A stretch of DNA of 64,000 bases from Phycisphaerales bacterium (GTDB taxonomy: Bacteria; Planctomycetota; Phycisphaerae; Phycisphaerales; UBA1924): assembly GCA_029260475.1 (NCBI GenBank), contig JAJDDE010000125.1:1-64000 (forward strand). The letters are read 5' to 3'. Within the stretch, counting starts at the first letter, position 1. Every line of letters starts with the position of its first letter. The position numbers and the translations under genes were made by a program. Below are positions 18,056 to 28,769 of this stretch, one piece after another. The notes under the pieces were generated by a model, which did not search any database, was not told the origin of the DNA, and saw only the letters and a program-made list of their open reading frames with translations.

Positions 18056-20491
18056 TCACATGCCCGCTGTCGAAGCGTGCTCGATCGATCCATCCGACTT
18101 GATCTCGACACCGACGGCGCCCTGCGTCGCGGTCGTCCACCACGCCGATTGCTCGCGAACGTGCGCCCAGACGGGGTGATCCAAACGCGAGGGGCCGGTG
18201 GACTGGATGACGAGGGTGGGTTCGAGCGATGCGACGAAGGCCGCGGCGACCTCTCGCGCCGAGCCGTGGTGCGGCGCCTCCACCACATCGGCCCGCAGGT
18301 CGGGGTGGGCCCGGCGGAGGGCGGTGATGCCGTCGTCCTCGAGATCGCCCACGAGCAGCAGCGTGCGCACGCCCGTGTCTGTTTCCACGCTGATCCGCAG
18401 GACCAGCGCATGATCGTTGTCGTGCTCGAACATCGCAGCAAGCGACGGCGCGAGCACCTCGACTCGCGCATCGCCGAGCGTCCATGACGCGCCGGCACCT
18501 ATCACACGCGACGTCACGCCCAACGCATCGGTCTCCGCGAGCAGGGCCGCCGCCGGTCCGTTGCGATGCTCGCGCGCTTCGGCGAAGAAGCGGTCTCCGA
18601 TCAGCAGCGTGCGCACACCGAGCGCCTCGGCGGCGTCGGGCAGGCAGGCGTAGTGATCGATGTCCGGGTGCGAGACCACGGCGCGATCGACGGTCGGCAT
18701 GCCCAAGGCGCGGGCGGCCTCCGGGATCGAGCGCACGCCGGCGCCCGTCCACGAGGAGCCGCAATCGAAGAGCATCGCCTCGTCGCCCGAGCGGATGAGG
18801 TAGCAGGAGCCGTCACCCAGCGAGAGGGCGTCTACGCGCAGGGCGACGCCATGATCCAGGCCCGTCGCGCGCAGTTCCGTAAACGTCCACGCCCCGACAC
18901 CGAGCAGCGACGCGAGCATGAGCGCCCGTCCGAGCCGCCCCGAGCCGGAGCCACGCACGCACCACCAGACCGCGAGGGCGGTCGCGCCCGCCGCCCACCA
19001 TGCACTCAGCCGCGGCACGTCCGTGTGCGCGTAGGGCACCGCGTCGATCGCGCGCACGAGCACGAGCAGCGGCTCGCACGCCAGGAGCAGCGCTTGGCCC
19101 ACGCCCGAGGACGAGCCGGGGATCACCAGCTCCAGGATCACCGCGCCGTACCCGAGCCCGAGGACGAGCCCCGCGACGGGGACCGCGAGGATCGCGCTCA
19201 GCGGCGAGAGCCACGCGACCACGCCGAAGGCGTGGGCCACCAGGGCGAGGGAGACGATCCACGCGACGAACGATGCGGCCATCGCGCGGCGTAGCCAGAT
19301 CATCGCGCGCTGGCCTCCGGTGCGCGTGTCGGGGTCGGTGAGAGGCCCGAACCAGCGCCGCTCGACGATGGGCGCCAGCGACACGAGCGCCGCGACGACG
19401 CCGAAACTCAGCTGGAACCCGGGGCTGAAGAGCTCGCTGGGGCGCCACGCGAGCACGAACACGCCCGCCCACGCGAGCAGCACGATCGGGTGGTAGCGCC
19501 GCCCCGCGAGCCCGCCGCAGGTGAGGGCGATGGCGATGACCCCGGCGCGCACGATCGGCGCCCGCGCCGGCACGAGCAGCAGCACGAGCAGCACGAGGGC
19601 GATGACGACGAGCGCCTCGGTGCGCGGGCGGTCGCCCGTGATGCGCACGAGCAGCATGCCGAGCCCCGCGAGCACGCCCAGGTGCATCCCCGAGATCGCC
19701 AGCACGTGGGCCAGGCCGCTGCGCGTGAAGGGCTCGCTGAGCTCGCGGTAGGCGGGGCCACGCTCACCGAGCACGAGGGCGCGGAGGAGCGCGCTGGTGT
19801 TCGAGTCATCGTCCGGGAGCGCCCCGGCCCCCGCGTCGCGGAGACGCTCGATGAACGCGGCGGCGCGAGCGCGCAGGCCGCTCGGCCCGGACAGGCGTTC
19901 GACCAGCTCGGCGCGGGGCACGCTGATCGACCCCGCGCTCACCCGCTCGGCGCCATACCGCGAGAAATCGCGCTCCCCCGGGTTGCTCGGCGGGCGGTCG
20001 GGCGTGTACCAGCCGGTGACGCGGACACGATCGCCGGCACGAGCCCCGATGACGCTCGCCTGGATACGCAGGCGCACGACGCCGCTGAGCGGGCCCTCCA
20101 AACGCAGGCGTGTGCGCAGCGGGTCATCCTCGAAGCGGGCGAAGGAGCCCAGCGCGCCTCGTTCGGCGGGGAGGATGCGTGGGCGCTCCAGGAGCACGCC
20201 AGCCACCGTCACCAACCGGCGCTCGTGCGCGAGGATGTCGAGCCGCTGGGCGAGCGCGTTCACGGGTGGCTCGTACCAGCGCACGCTCGCCCAGGCCCAC
20301 GAGCCGCCGACGGCGCTCAGCGTGAGCAGCGTCCACGCGACGCGCTTGGGCACCACGAGCGCGACCAGCGCGCAGAGCGCCGCTCCGGCGAGCGGGACGA
20401 TCCAGGCGATCTCGGGGGCCCATCGCGCGAGCACAAGGCCCAGCGCGACGAGGGAGAAGAGCCACAGCGCCCGGGGCGGGCGCGGGGTCAC
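18056..20491 (-). CDS. comEC: ComEC/Rec2 family DNA internalization protein
   Basis: Competence TM core (FTRSGLAHVLAISGMHLGVLAGLGMLL) plus C-terminal metallo-beta-lactamase-like domain (AVVSHPDIDHYACLPDAAEAL). Confidence 0.88.
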   Translation of the reverse strand: MTPRPPRALWLFSLVALGLVLARWAPEIAWIVPLAGAALCALVALVVPKRVAWTLLTLSAVGGSWAWASVRWYEPPVNALAQRLDILAHERRLVTVAGVLLERPRILPAERGALGSFARFEDDPLRTRLRLEGPLSGVVRLRIQASVIGARAGDRVRVTGWYTPDRPPSNPGERDFSRYGAERVSAGSISVPRAELVERLSGPSGLRARAAAFIERLRDAGAGALPDDDSNTSALLRALVLGERGPAYRELSEPFTRSGLAHVLAISGMHLGVLAGLGMLLVRITGDRPRTEALVVIALVLLVLLLVPARAPIVRAGVIAIALTCGGLAGRRYHPIVLLAWAGVFVLAWRPSELFSPGFQLSFGVVAALVSLAPIVERRWFGPLTDPDTRTGGQRAMIWLRRAMAASFVAWIVSLALVAHAFGVVAWLSPLSAILAVPVAGLVLGLGYGAVILELVIPGSSSGVGQALLLACEPLLVLVRAIDAVPYAHTDVPRLSAWWAAGATALAVWWCVRGSGSGRLGRALMLASLLGVGAWTFTELRATGLDHGVALRVDALSLGDGSCYLIRSGDEAMLFDCGSSWTGAGVRSIPEAARALGMPTVDRAVVSHPDIDHYACLPDAAEALGVRTLLIGDRFFAEAREHRNGPAAALLAETDALGVTSRVIGAGASWTLGDARVEVLAPSLAAMFEHDNDHALVLRISVETDTGVRTLLLVGDLEDDGITALRRAHPDLRADVVEAPHHGSAREVAAAFVASLEPTLVIQSTGPSRLDHPVWAHVREQSAWWTTATQGAVGVEIKSDGSIEHASTAGM

Positions 20492-21504
20492 AGCGCCGCG
20501 TGCAACGCTGTCGTGAGCTCGTCGATGAGCGGTTCACCGGCGCTCGCGCGGCGCGCGTTCTCGCCCGCGTGCTCGATCAAACGGTCCCAGTACCCCTCGC
20601 CCGCGGCGCTGATGTGCGGCGTCATCAGCACGCCCGGCATCGTCCAGAAGGGCGAGGTGGCGGGGAGCGGTTCGGAGGCGAAGACGTCCAGCGCCGCCCC
20701 GGAGACACGCCCGCGCCGGAGCGCCTCGACGAGCGCGTGGTGGTCCACGATGCCGCCCTTGGAGACGTCGATGAGCAGCGCGGAGTTCTTCATCGCGTTG
20801 AGCGCCTTGCGCCCGATGAGGCCCATCGTGTGGTGGACACGCGGCAGGCCCACGACGACCACGTCCGACGAGGTCAGCACGTCGTGCAGCGCCTCCATCG
20901 GCTGGGCGTCGAGCTCGGGGCCGCCCGGAAGCGTATCGAGAGGCCCCAGCACGCAGGCGCGGACCCGTGCGCCGAAGGGCGTTGCCCGCTCGGTCATCGC
21001 GCGGACGAAGGGAGCGGCGCCGAGGACGCCGACCGTCGCGCCGGCCATCGTGCGGACGGATGAGGCCAGTTCTTCGGCGCTCCACGTGTGTTCGCGCTGA
21101 CGCATCATCGCGAGATCGAGCCTGCGGAGCAGCGCAAGGGCCATCGCCATCGCGTGCTCGGCGACCTGCGGCGCCCTGGGCGTGCCGGCGCTCGCGACGC
21201 GCACGCCGCCCTCCAGCGCCGTCTCGACGGCAGGGTTCGCGTCGCCCGACGAGCGCGCGAGCTGGATGAAACGCAGCCGCCCGAGATGCGAACGGATCTG
21301 CTCCTCGGTCAGCGGCATGCCCACCAAGCCCGCGGCGTCGCCCAACGCTTCGATGAGCTGCGCCCGGCTGCTGACGGCGCGAACGGTCCACGCCTCGCCC
21401 GCGAGCTCGGCCAGGCGCGCGTGGTGCTGCTCGGGCAGCGTCCAGCCCGAGGCCTCGTTGAAGATCGCGAGCGCCAGCGTGCCGCCCGTCGGGGATGTCG
21501 GCAC
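20488..21504 (-). CDS. D-isomer specific 2-hydroxyacid dehydrogenase family protein
   Basis: MAGATVGVLGAAPFVRAMTERATPFGARV...ALNAMKNSALLIDVSKGGIVDHHALVEALRRGRVSGAALDVFASEPLP; 4-nt overlap with comEC; GTG start proposed. Confidence 0.8.
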   Translation of the reverse strand: MPTSPTGGTLALAIFNEASGWTLPEQHHARLAELAGEAWTVRAVSSRAQLIEALGDAAGLVGMPLTEEQIRSHLGRLRFIQLARSSGDANPAVETALEGGVRVASAGTPRAPQVAEHAMAMALALLRRLDLAMMRQREHTWSAEELASSVRTMAGATVGVLGAAPFVRAMTERATPFGARVRACVLGPLDTLPGGPELDAQPMEALHDVLTSSDVVVVGLPRVHHTMGLIGRKALNAMKNSALLIDVSKGGIVDHHALVEALRRGRVSGAALDVFASEPLPATSPFWTMPGVLMTPHISAAGEGYWDRLIEHAGENARRASAGEPLIDELTTALHAAL

Positions 21505-21511
21505 GGGGCGG

Positions 21512-22558
21512 TTACCTCTCGACGCGTGTGATGGTCGTCGCGGATTCCTGGCTGGTGCGTAGGGTCTCGGCTCCGAAGGTCCACTGCATGGCAAGGGCCT
21601 CGGTGCTGTTGAGATACTGCAGCCCGCCTTCGACGCCCCAGAGCAGGCGTCCGACGCCGTTGTATGCGGCGACTTCGCAGGTCGGCGCGGCGTCGTTGGG
21701 TGTCGCGGGGGGCTGCACGCTGATGGAGAAACTGCCCCGCGATTCGATCGAGCCGTCCTCGGCGGCCTTGGGCGTCCAGCCGCGGGTGACGATGAGGCTG
21801 CCCGATGGGCCGAGCTGCACTTCTTCGATGGTGCTCCAGACACCCTTGGCATCCGTGGCCCGCCCGTCCGGACGCTCGACGCCTCCCTCGGCGTTGAACA
21901 GCTTGCTGATGAGCACCGCGAAACGGGTCTCCTCCAGCATGCCCAGGATGCCGGGCTGGATGAGTCCGAGCTCGGTCACGACGTCCGCGACAACCGGCAG
22001 GCCCTCGATCGAGACCACGTTGCCGTTCTCGTCCACGAGCAGGTTCACCTGCGCGTTCTTGAGCGCAGGGATCATCGCATCGAAGCCGGTCAGTTCGTCA
22101 GCGTTCTCGGGGAGCGGACGCGTGAGGTCGAACTCCACCGAGACGGGGCCGTCGCTCGTCTCGACGCGAGAACCGACGTGAAGGAAGGTGACAAAGACCG
22201 TCGCGGTGCCATCGGCGCGCATGGTGCGGCATGTGGCGCGGATCCTCATGGTGTGGTTCTCGCTCATCACCTCGCGCGTCGATTCGTCATCGCCCATCTG
22301 CTCGGTGTACTCGATGGCGCTCATAATCTCGTAGGTGGCCATCAGGCCGTCGGCGAGCCCGGTCGTGAAGACCGTTTCCATCTCGCCCGCCCGGACGTCC
22401 TTCTCCTGGGCGGTGTTGCGTCGGAACCCGTCGCGCATCGCTTCGCGTGGGTTGTTGACCCGCGGCGTGTTATCGCCCGCATCGATCTGCGCGACGACAG
22501 AAGACGCGAGGAGGCCCACGCTCAGACACACCCCAACCAAAAACACTTTGCCCACCAT
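21512..22558 (-). CDS. Secreted hypothetical protein
   Basis: Signal peptide MVGKVFLVGVCLSVGLLASSVVAQ; no family recognised with certainty. Confidence 0.6.
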   Translation of the reverse strand: MVGKVFLVGVCLSVGLLASSVVAQIDAGDNTPRVNNPREAMRDGFRRNTAQEKDVRAGEMETVFTTGLADGLMATYEIMSAIEYTEQMGDDESTREVMSENHTMRIRATCRTMRADGTATVFVTFLHVGSRVETSDGPVSVEFDLTRPLPENADELTGFDAMIPALKNAQVNLLVDENGNVVSIEGLPVVADVVTELGLIQPGILGMLEETRFAVLISKLFNAEGGVERPDGRATDAKGVWSTIEEVQLGPSGSLIVTRGWTPKAAEDGSIESRGSFSISVQPPATPNDAAPTCEVAAYNGVGRLLWGVEGGLQYLNSTEALAMQWTFGAETLRTSQESATTITRVER

Positions 22559-22625
22559 CGTCCTCGCTCCTTCCGGCGTCCTCGCCGGTCTTGCGGCTAC
22601 ATCTGAATCCTACCCGTTCGAACGT

Positions 22626-24050
22626 CTATCGATGCCCCTGCGGGGCTTTGTCCTTGTCCAGGGGCCACGCGGGCCGCTGGGACTCCTCTCCCGGGAGCGC
22701 GAACCGCTGTCCATCGGGCGTGGAGACGCGGAACGTCGCGCCGCCGGATTGCAGGCGGGCGAGCTGGCGTTCGCCGACCCGGACCCGGAGGGTCACACAC
22801 CCGTCGCTGTAGGTGCGGTCGAGCACGGTCGCCCGCTTCTCGAGCACGTCGATCGCCTTGCCCTGATCGAGCCCCAGCGTGACATCCAGCTCGCGGACCC
22901 TGCCCGCCGCCGCGGCGCGGACGCGCTCGACGAGACGCGCGTGCCCGGGGTGCTCGGGGTCGATGGCGGCGATCGCGAGCGAATCGCCCACCCGCCTGGA
23001 CCACACGAGCAGCTCGCGGTTGTCGCGCAGCGCATCGGCCTTGTTGAGCAGCAGCAGGCGCTCCGGGCGCTCGTCCTCGGGCACGCCCCGGTCGTCGAAG
23101 AGCCCGTCGAGGGTTTTGGTCACGGTCTCGTAGTGCATCTCGGCGGCGGGGTCCGACGCGTCGAGCACGATCAGCAGCAGGTCCGCGTTCGTCGCCTCCT
23201 CGAGCGTCGCCTTGAAGGACTGCACGAGGTTGTGCGGCAGGTCGCGGATAAACCCGACCGTGTCCGACAGCATCACACGCTCGCCCCCGCCCAGGTTCCA
23301 CTCGCGGGTGCGCGTCATCAGCGTCGCGAAGAGTTGGTCGTTGGCGAAGGCACCGCCCTCGGTGAGGGTGTTGAAGAGCGTGCTCTTGCCGGCGTTGGTG
23401 TAGCCCACGAGGCCCACGGTGAAGTGGTCGTTGTTGCGGGCATCGACCTCGCGCATCTTGCGCCGGTCGATCTCTTCGAGGTTTCTTTTGAGCACGGCCT
23501 TGCGCTTCTGGACGAGGCGACGGTCGATCTCGAGCTGCTGCTCGCCCGGCCCGCGTGTTCCCACGCCGCCGATACCCCCGACGCCCACGATGCGCTCGAG
23601 GTGGGTCCACATCGCGCGGAGGCGCGGGTAGGTGTACTCGAGCTGCGCGAGTTCGACGGACAGTCGCGCCTGCTTCGTCGTCGCGCGGCTGGCGAAGATG
23701 TCCAGGATGAGCTCGGAGCGGTCTAAGACCTTCTTCTCCGTCTCCTTCTCGATGTTGGCGATCTGCTTGGGTGACAGCTCGTGATCGAAGATGATCACCG
23801 CCGCCCCGAGCTCGTCGGCCATCGCCTTGAGCTCCAGGAGCTTGCCCGAGCCGATGTAGGTGCTCGCCTCGGGGCGCTGCTTGGCCTGGATGAGCTCGCC
23901 GACGACCTGCGTGCCCGCGGTCTCCGCGAGGGCGCGGAGCTCGCCCAGAGGGTCGCGCTCGTCGAAGCGGGAGTTGGGGAGGTGGACGGCAGCGAGGATG
24001 CACTTCTCACGCCGGATACTGACGGTGGTGCGGTCTGTGGGTGCTGGCAT
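22626..24050 (-). CDS. hflX: GTPase HflX
   Basis: FTVGLVGYTNAGKSTLFNTLTEGGAFANDQLFATLMTRTREWNL...MLSDTVGFIRDLPHNLVQSFKATLEE. Confidence 0.95.
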   Translation of the reverse strand: MPAPTDRTTVSIRREKCILAAVHLPNSRFDERDPLGELRALAETAGTQVVGELIQAKQRPEASTYIGSGKLLELKAMADELGAAVIIFDHELSPKQIANIEKETEKKVLDRSELILDIFASRATTKQARLSVELAQLEYTYPRLRAMWTHLERIVGVGGIGGVGTRGPGEQQLEIDRRLVQKRKAVLKRNLEEIDRRKMREVDARNNDHFTVGLVGYTNAGKSTLFNTLTEGGAFANDQLFATLMTRTREWNLGGGERVMLSDTVGFIRDLPHNLVQSFKATLEEATNADLLLIVLDASDPAAEMHYETVTKTLDGLFDDRGVPEDERPERLLLLNKADALRDNRELLVWSRRVGDSLAIAAIDPEHPGHARLVERVRAAAAGRVRELDVTLGLDQGKAIDVLEKRATVLDRTYSDGCVTLRVRVGERQLARLQSGGATFRVSTPDGQRFALPGEESQRPAWPLDKDKAPQGHR

Positions 24051-24448
24051 AGGGGAACGGTCCTCACCGTCGGGACGCGCCCGTGTCCGCGGGTGCGGCT
24101 CTGCGGGGCGTCAACGCGACGAACGGGTGCGAGTGAAGAGGCGAGAGGGGGTCTGGCGACGCGCACCAACGCTCGGAGGCGAGGCAGGCGTCGCGGGCGG
24201 TCTCGTTCTATCTGTTCACTCGTTGATCATCGTCATCGCTCCCGGCGGGGGTGTCGTGCCGCCGATGTGAGAGACTGTAGGCCCTCCGAATGCCCCTGAG
24301 GGCGTGTGAGCGGGGGGATCCTCCCCGATCTTGTTGCCTCCGGAACACAACGGGCCTCGAATCGGTACATCATGTGTTGGGCGTCGTTTGGAACGGCACC
24401 CGGTGCCCCCGCGCGGGCACGAATCCCAGCCCGTTGGAAGGATCCATC

Positions 24449-26215
24449 GTGTCCCACAGCAAGCGCCTGACCCTCACGCTCCTCGTCGCCCTGCCCACCA
24501 TCGCGCTGATGGCCCTGGCGCTGCCGCCCGCCTTCGGGCAGCGGCCGAGCGACGACCTCCGCCCACTCGCGGAGGTCTACGACCTCGTCCGCGAGCGCTT
24601 CCGTGAGGAGACCGACAGCGAGGAGATCACGCAGGCCGCCATCAGAGGCATGCTCGAGGCCCTGGACGATCCCTACACCGAGTACATCCCCCCGACCTCC
24701 ATCCGCGACTTCGATAAGGACGTGCGTGGCGAGTACATCGGCATCGGTGCCGAGGTGGACGCCTCGGAGGGCTTCCTCCGCATCGCCTCGCCGATGGACG
24801 GCTCGCCCTCGTGGAACGCCGGGCTCGAGCCGGACGACCTGGTCGTGGGTGTGGACGGCATCTCCACCTTCATGATGCCGCTGACCGACGTCATCGACCA
24901 CCTGCTGGGCGAGGCGGACACCGAGGTGGTGGTCACCATCGAGCGCACCGGCACCAAGGCGGACTGGCCCACGGACGCGACGCAGGCGAGCACGCTCGTC
25001 GTCGCTCAGACCGAGGAGGATGTGGAGCCGTACGAGTCCTCGCCCGCGATCAAGGCGGGGCGCACGCGCTTCGACCTCGCGCTCACCCGCAAGCCCATCC
25101 GCACCATCACGACCAAGGGCCTCTTCCGCGAGGGCGAGGACTGGCGCTACTACGCCGACCCCGAGGACAAGGTCGCGTACATCCGCCTCACGCAGTTCAC
25201 CGACAGCACCCCGACCACGCTCGATCGCGCCCTGCGCCCGCTCGTCCGCGACGGGATGAAGGGCCTGATCCTGGACCTCCGCTACAACTCGGGCGGCTCG
25301 CTGCTCGCCGCCATCCAGACATCGGACCTCTTCCTGCGCGAGGGCACCATTGTCAGCACGCGCGGGCGAGGCCGGCCCGGCGGCATCGCCAACGCCTCCA
25401 ACACGCGCTTCGAGCTCCCCGACTTCCCGATGATCGTCCTCGTCAACGGCGGCAGCGCCAGCGCGAGCGAGATCGTCGCGGGCGCCCTCAAGGACAACAA
25501 TCGCGCGATCGTGCTGGGCGAGCGCTCCTTCGGCAAGGGCTCGGTCCAGGGCGTCTACCCCCTCCCCTCGGGCAAGGGCGCACTCAAGATCACCGAGCAG
25601 TACTACTACCTCCCCAGCGGCAGGCTCCTGCACCGCACCGACGACTCCACCGAGTGGGGCGTCGATCCGACCGAGGGGTTCTACGTCCCCATGGAGCCGC
25701 AGGCCTCGATCGAGATGTGGCGCGAGCGCCGCGCCGCCGAGACGCTCCGCGCCGAGGCGCCCGAGGGCGATTGGTCGGACCCCGTCTGGATCATGGAGCA
25801 CCTGAAGGACCCGCAGCTCGCCGCCGCGGTGCGGGCGCTGCACGCGAAGATCATCGAGGGCGAGTGGGAGACGGTCGGCGGCGTCCAGCAGGCCGGCACC
25901 ATCGAGCTCGCCGCCCTGAAGATCGAGAGCGAGCGTCGTGAGCTCTTCCTCGACGAACTGGCCCGCATCGACAAGCGCATCGCCGCCCTGCAGGTCGCCG
26001 CGAGCGAGGAGGATGCCGACGCCGCGCTGGACCTCATCCCCGACGACGCGACGCTCACCGACGGGCGCATGGACATCTACGACAGCGAGGGCAACGTCAT
26101 CGCGACCCTCCGCATCACGGGCGAGGACCTCGAGCGCTTCCTGACCCGCGCGCCGCTCGCGCCGCAGGACAAGAGCGCCGCGGCCCCCGTCGACGACAAC
26201 GAGGCCGACGGCTGA
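24449..26215 (+). CDS. S41 family C-terminal processing peptidase (PDZ domain)
   Basis: ALDDPYTEYIPP...GIGAEVDASEGFLRIASPMDGSPSWNAGLEPDDLVVGVDG...GLILDLRYNSGGSLLAAIQTSDLFL...SASASEIVAGALKDNNRAIVLGERSFGKGSVQ. Confidence 0.93.
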   Translation: MSHSKRLTLTLLVALPTIALMALALPPAFGQRPSDDLRPLAEVYDLVRERFREETDSEEITQAAIRGMLEALDDPYTEYIPPTSIRDFDKDVRGEYIGIGAEVDASEGFLRIASPMDGSPSWNAGLEPDDLVVGVDGISTFMMPLTDVIDHLLGEADTEVVVTIERTGTKADWPTDATQASTLVVAQTEEDVEPYESSPAIKAGRTRFDLALTRKPIRTITTKGLFREGEDWRYYADPEDKVAYIRLTQFTDSTPTTLDRALRPLVRDGMKGLILDLRYNSGGSLLAAIQTSDLFLREGTIVSTRGRGRPGGIANASNTRFELPDFPMIVLVNGGSASASEIVAGALKDNNRAIVLGERSFGKGSVQGVYPLPSGKGALKITEQYYYLPSGRLLHRTDDSTEWGVDPTEGFYVPMEPQASIEMWRERRAAETLRAEAPEGDWSDPVWIMEHLKDPQLAAAVRALHAKIIEGEWETVGGVQQAGTIELAALKIESERRELFLDELARIDKRIAALQVAASEEDADAALDLIPDDATLTDGRMDIYDSEGNVIATLRITGEDLERFLTRAPLAPQDKSAAAPVDDNEADG

Positions 26216-27271
26216 GTGCGCGTTCTGGGCGTCGAATCGAGCTGCGACGAGACGGCCTTCGCGGTCGTCGATGACGCGCGCACCGTCGTCTCGAGCGCCG
26301 TCGCCTCCCAGCACGACCTCCACGCGGAGTTCGGCGGTGTGGTGCCCGAAATCGCCAGCCGTGCGCACGTCGAGCGGCTCATCCCCACGCTGCGCAGCGC
26401 GCTCGCCCAGGCGGGCTGCGGGCTCTCGGAGATCGACGCGATCGCGGTCGGGCACACGCCGGGCCTGATCGGCGCGCTGCTCGTGGGCGTGTCGGCGGCC
26501 AAGGCGCTGTCGTGGTCACTGGGCGTGCCTCTGGTGGGCGTGGACCACGTCAAGGCGCACCTCTACGCGGGCCTCTTGGAGACGGACCTCGACGAGACCG
26601 CCTGCTTCCCCGCGCTCGGTTTCGTCGGCTCGGGCGGGCACACAGCCCTGTACCGCATGGCTTCGCCCACACAGGTCGAGCGCCTGGGCGGCACCATCGA
26701 CGACGCGATCGGCGAGGCGTACGACAAAGTCGGCGCGATGCTCGGCCTCGGGCACCCGGGCGGGCCGGTCGTCGATCGCCTGGCGCAGACCGGCAACGAG
26801 CGGGCGCACGACTTCCCCGTCTCCACGCTGGGCAAGGAGTCCCTCGACTTCTCCTTCAGCGGCCTCAAAACCAGCGTGCTCTACGCTGTGCGCGGGCACC
26901 CCGCCAAGGGCCCCAACAACAAACCCGTCTTCCCGCGCGAAGCGAGCGACCTCGACGAGAGCGCCGTCGCGGATGTGTGCGCGAGCTTCCAGCGTGCCGC
27001 GGTGCGGGCGGTGGTGAAGAAGCTGGGGCGGGCGATCGGAGCGCACCCCGATGCGCGCACGCTCTTTGTCGGTGGCGGGGTGAGCGCCAACAGCGCGCTC
27101 CGTGCGGCGCTGCAACAATGGGGTGACGAGCGAGACGTCCGGGTCGCCCTCCCCGCGATGCACTTCTGCGTGGACAACGGCGCGATGATCGCGGGCCTGG
27201 GCACCCGCATGCTCGAAGCCGGCACGCGCGACGACCTCTCGCTCTGCGCGATCCCCTCGGGCGCATCGTGA
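26216..27271 (+). CDS. tsaD: tRNA N6-adenosine threonylcarbamoyltransferase TsaD
   Basis: MRVLGVESSCDETAFAVVDD...HTPGLIGALLVGVSAAKAL...VDHVKAHLYA...LFVGGGVSANSALR. Confidence 0.95.
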   Translation: MRVLGVESSCDETAFAVVDDARTVVSSAVASQHDLHAEFGGVVPEIASRAHVERLIPTLRSALAQAGCGLSEIDAIAVGHTPGLIGALLVGVSAAKALSWSLGVPLVGVDHVKAHLYAGLLETDLDETACFPALGFVGSGGHTALYRMASPTQVERLGGTIDDAIGEAYDKVGAMLGLGHPGGPVVDRLAQTGNERAHDFPVSTLGKESLDFSFSGLKTSVLYAVRGHPAKGPNNKPVFPREASDLDESAVADVCASFQRAAVRAVVKKLGRAIGAHPDARTLFVGGGVSANSALRAALQQWGDERDVRVALPAMHFCVDNGAMIAGLGTRMLEAGTRDDLSLCAIPSGAS

Positions 27272-27843
27272 GCAGGCGACTGCACGACACCTCGACGGAC
27301 GCCCCGCCACCCTACAACCACCCCGCGGCGTGGCCCGACGAGCGGCTCCTGAAGCACTGCGACCTTCATCGCGGGCGCACCAGCGGGCCGGGCGGGCAGC
27401 ACCGCAACCGTGTCGAGACGCACGTCACGCTCACGCACACCGACACGGGCATCCAGGGGCAGGCGGGCGAGCGGCGCGAGGCGAACGTGAACATGCGCGT
27501 CGCGATACGCCGACTGCGCCTCGCGCTGGCCACCGAGCACCGGCTGCCCGTCCGGGAGGGCGACATCGGCTCGGCGCTCTGGAAGGGGCGTCTGCTGCGC
27601 AAGAAGGACGATCAGGGCATCGTCCGTGCGCGCATCAGCGTGAACACCGAGCACCGCGATTACCCGTCGCTGCTCGCCGAGGCGATGGACGCCATCGAGG
27701 CGTGCGACTACGACATGAAACGCGCTGGCATGCGCCTGGAGACGTCCACCGCCCAGCTCATCAAGCTGGTCAGAGAGCACAAGCCGGCGCTCGCGCGTCT
27801 GAATGCCCAGCGCGCCGAGCGTGGGCTACCCACGGTGCGGTAG
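27268..27843 (+). CDS. Class I peptide-chain-release-factor-like protein (GGQ domain)
   Basis: CDLHRGRTSGPGGQHRNRVETHVTLTHTDTGIQGQAGERREANVNMRVAIRRLRLALA; GGQ motif; 4-nt overlap with tsaD. Confidence 0.82.
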   Translation: MSRRLHDTSTDAPPPYNHPAAWPDERLLKHCDLHRGRTSGPGGQHRNRVETHVTLTHTDTGIQGQAGERREANVNMRVAIRRLRLALATEHRLPVREGDIGSALWKGRLLRKKDDQGIVRARISVNTEHRDYPSLLAEAMDAIEACDYDMKRAGMRLETSTAQLIKLVREHKPALARLNAQRAERGLPTVR

Positions 27844-27876
27844 GGGCGGCGGTACCCCGTCGTGTAGGCTACCCGC

Positions 27877-28713
27877 ATGAAGATCAACGACGTGCTCGCG
27901 CTCGCGGATGAATTGGCTGGCTTCGGGCGCACCCCCGCGGACTCCTGCGTCGCGCACGACGCGTCGGAGCCCGTGAAGAAGGCGCTCGCGACCATCAACT
28001 GCGACACGGGCGACCTGCTGCTCGCCAAGCAGCTCGGCTGCGACACCGTCATCGTGCACCACCCGCTCGCGGGCAGCGCCAGGCGTGAGTTCCACCGCGT
28101 GCTCCAACGCATGGTGGAGCTGATGGTGGAGCACCACGTCTCGGGCGAGCGTGCGATCAACGCCACCGAGCGCCTGCGCGAGCGCTGCCGCTTCAACGAC
28201 CACGCCTCGGACTGGGATCACCTCGTCAGCGGCGCACGCCTGCTCGGGCTCAACCTGATGAACGCCCACCTCGCGCCCGACGAGATCGGCAGGCAGGTGA
28301 TGGTCAAGGCGCTCGAGGGGCTGGGCGAGCACGAGCCGGTGTCGGCGGTCGCGGAGCGTTTGCGACAGATCCCCGAGCTGGCGCACGAGTTCAACGATTT
28401 CATCGAAGTGCCCGACGACCCGATGCGCCAGTGCGGCCGCATCGCGGTGATGCACGCGGGCGGGACCAACGGCGGGGCCGACGTCGCCCAGGCCCTCTTC
28501 GAGGCGGGCATCGGGACCGTCATCTACATCCACCTCAGTGGCGACGACGCGATCCGCCTCCGCGAACGCGCCGAGGCGGGCGGGCTCGGGGGCGTGCTCG
28601 TCACCGGGCACTTCGCGACCGACGCCATCGGCATGAACGCCTACCTCGACGCCGTCGAGAAGAAGGGTGTGGAGGTAGTGCGCCACGGGGGCCTGGGCAC
28701 CTTCGCGCACTGA
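27877..28713 (+). CDS. NIF3/DUF34-like metal-binding protein
   Basis: CDTVIVHHPLAGSARREFHRVLQRM...GLNLMNAHLAPD...; C-terminal GVLVTGHFATDAIGMNAYL. Confidence 0.6.
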   Translation: MKINDVLALADELAGFGRTPADSCVAHDASEPVKKALATINCDTGDLLLAKQLGCDTVIVHHPLAGSARREFHRVLQRMVELMVEHHVSGERAINATERLRERCRFNDHASDWDHLVSGARLLGLNLMNAHLAPDEIGRQVMVKALEGLGEHEPVSAVAERLRQIPELAHEFNDFIEVPDDPMRQCGRIAVMHAGGTNGGADVAQALFEAGIGTVIYIHLSGDDAIRLRERAEAGGLGGVLVTGHFATDAIGMNAYLDAVEKKGVEVVRHGGLGTFAH

Positions 28714-28769
28714 GCAATCACGCCCGCAAGCGAGGGGGCGTACCGGGCGCGATCGCCTACACTCTCCCC

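Noticed and set aside
24233-26455. 740-aa minus-strand ORF
   Set aside because: Antisense to the S41 peptidase, whose motifs are unambiguous; typical GC-rich shadow ORF.
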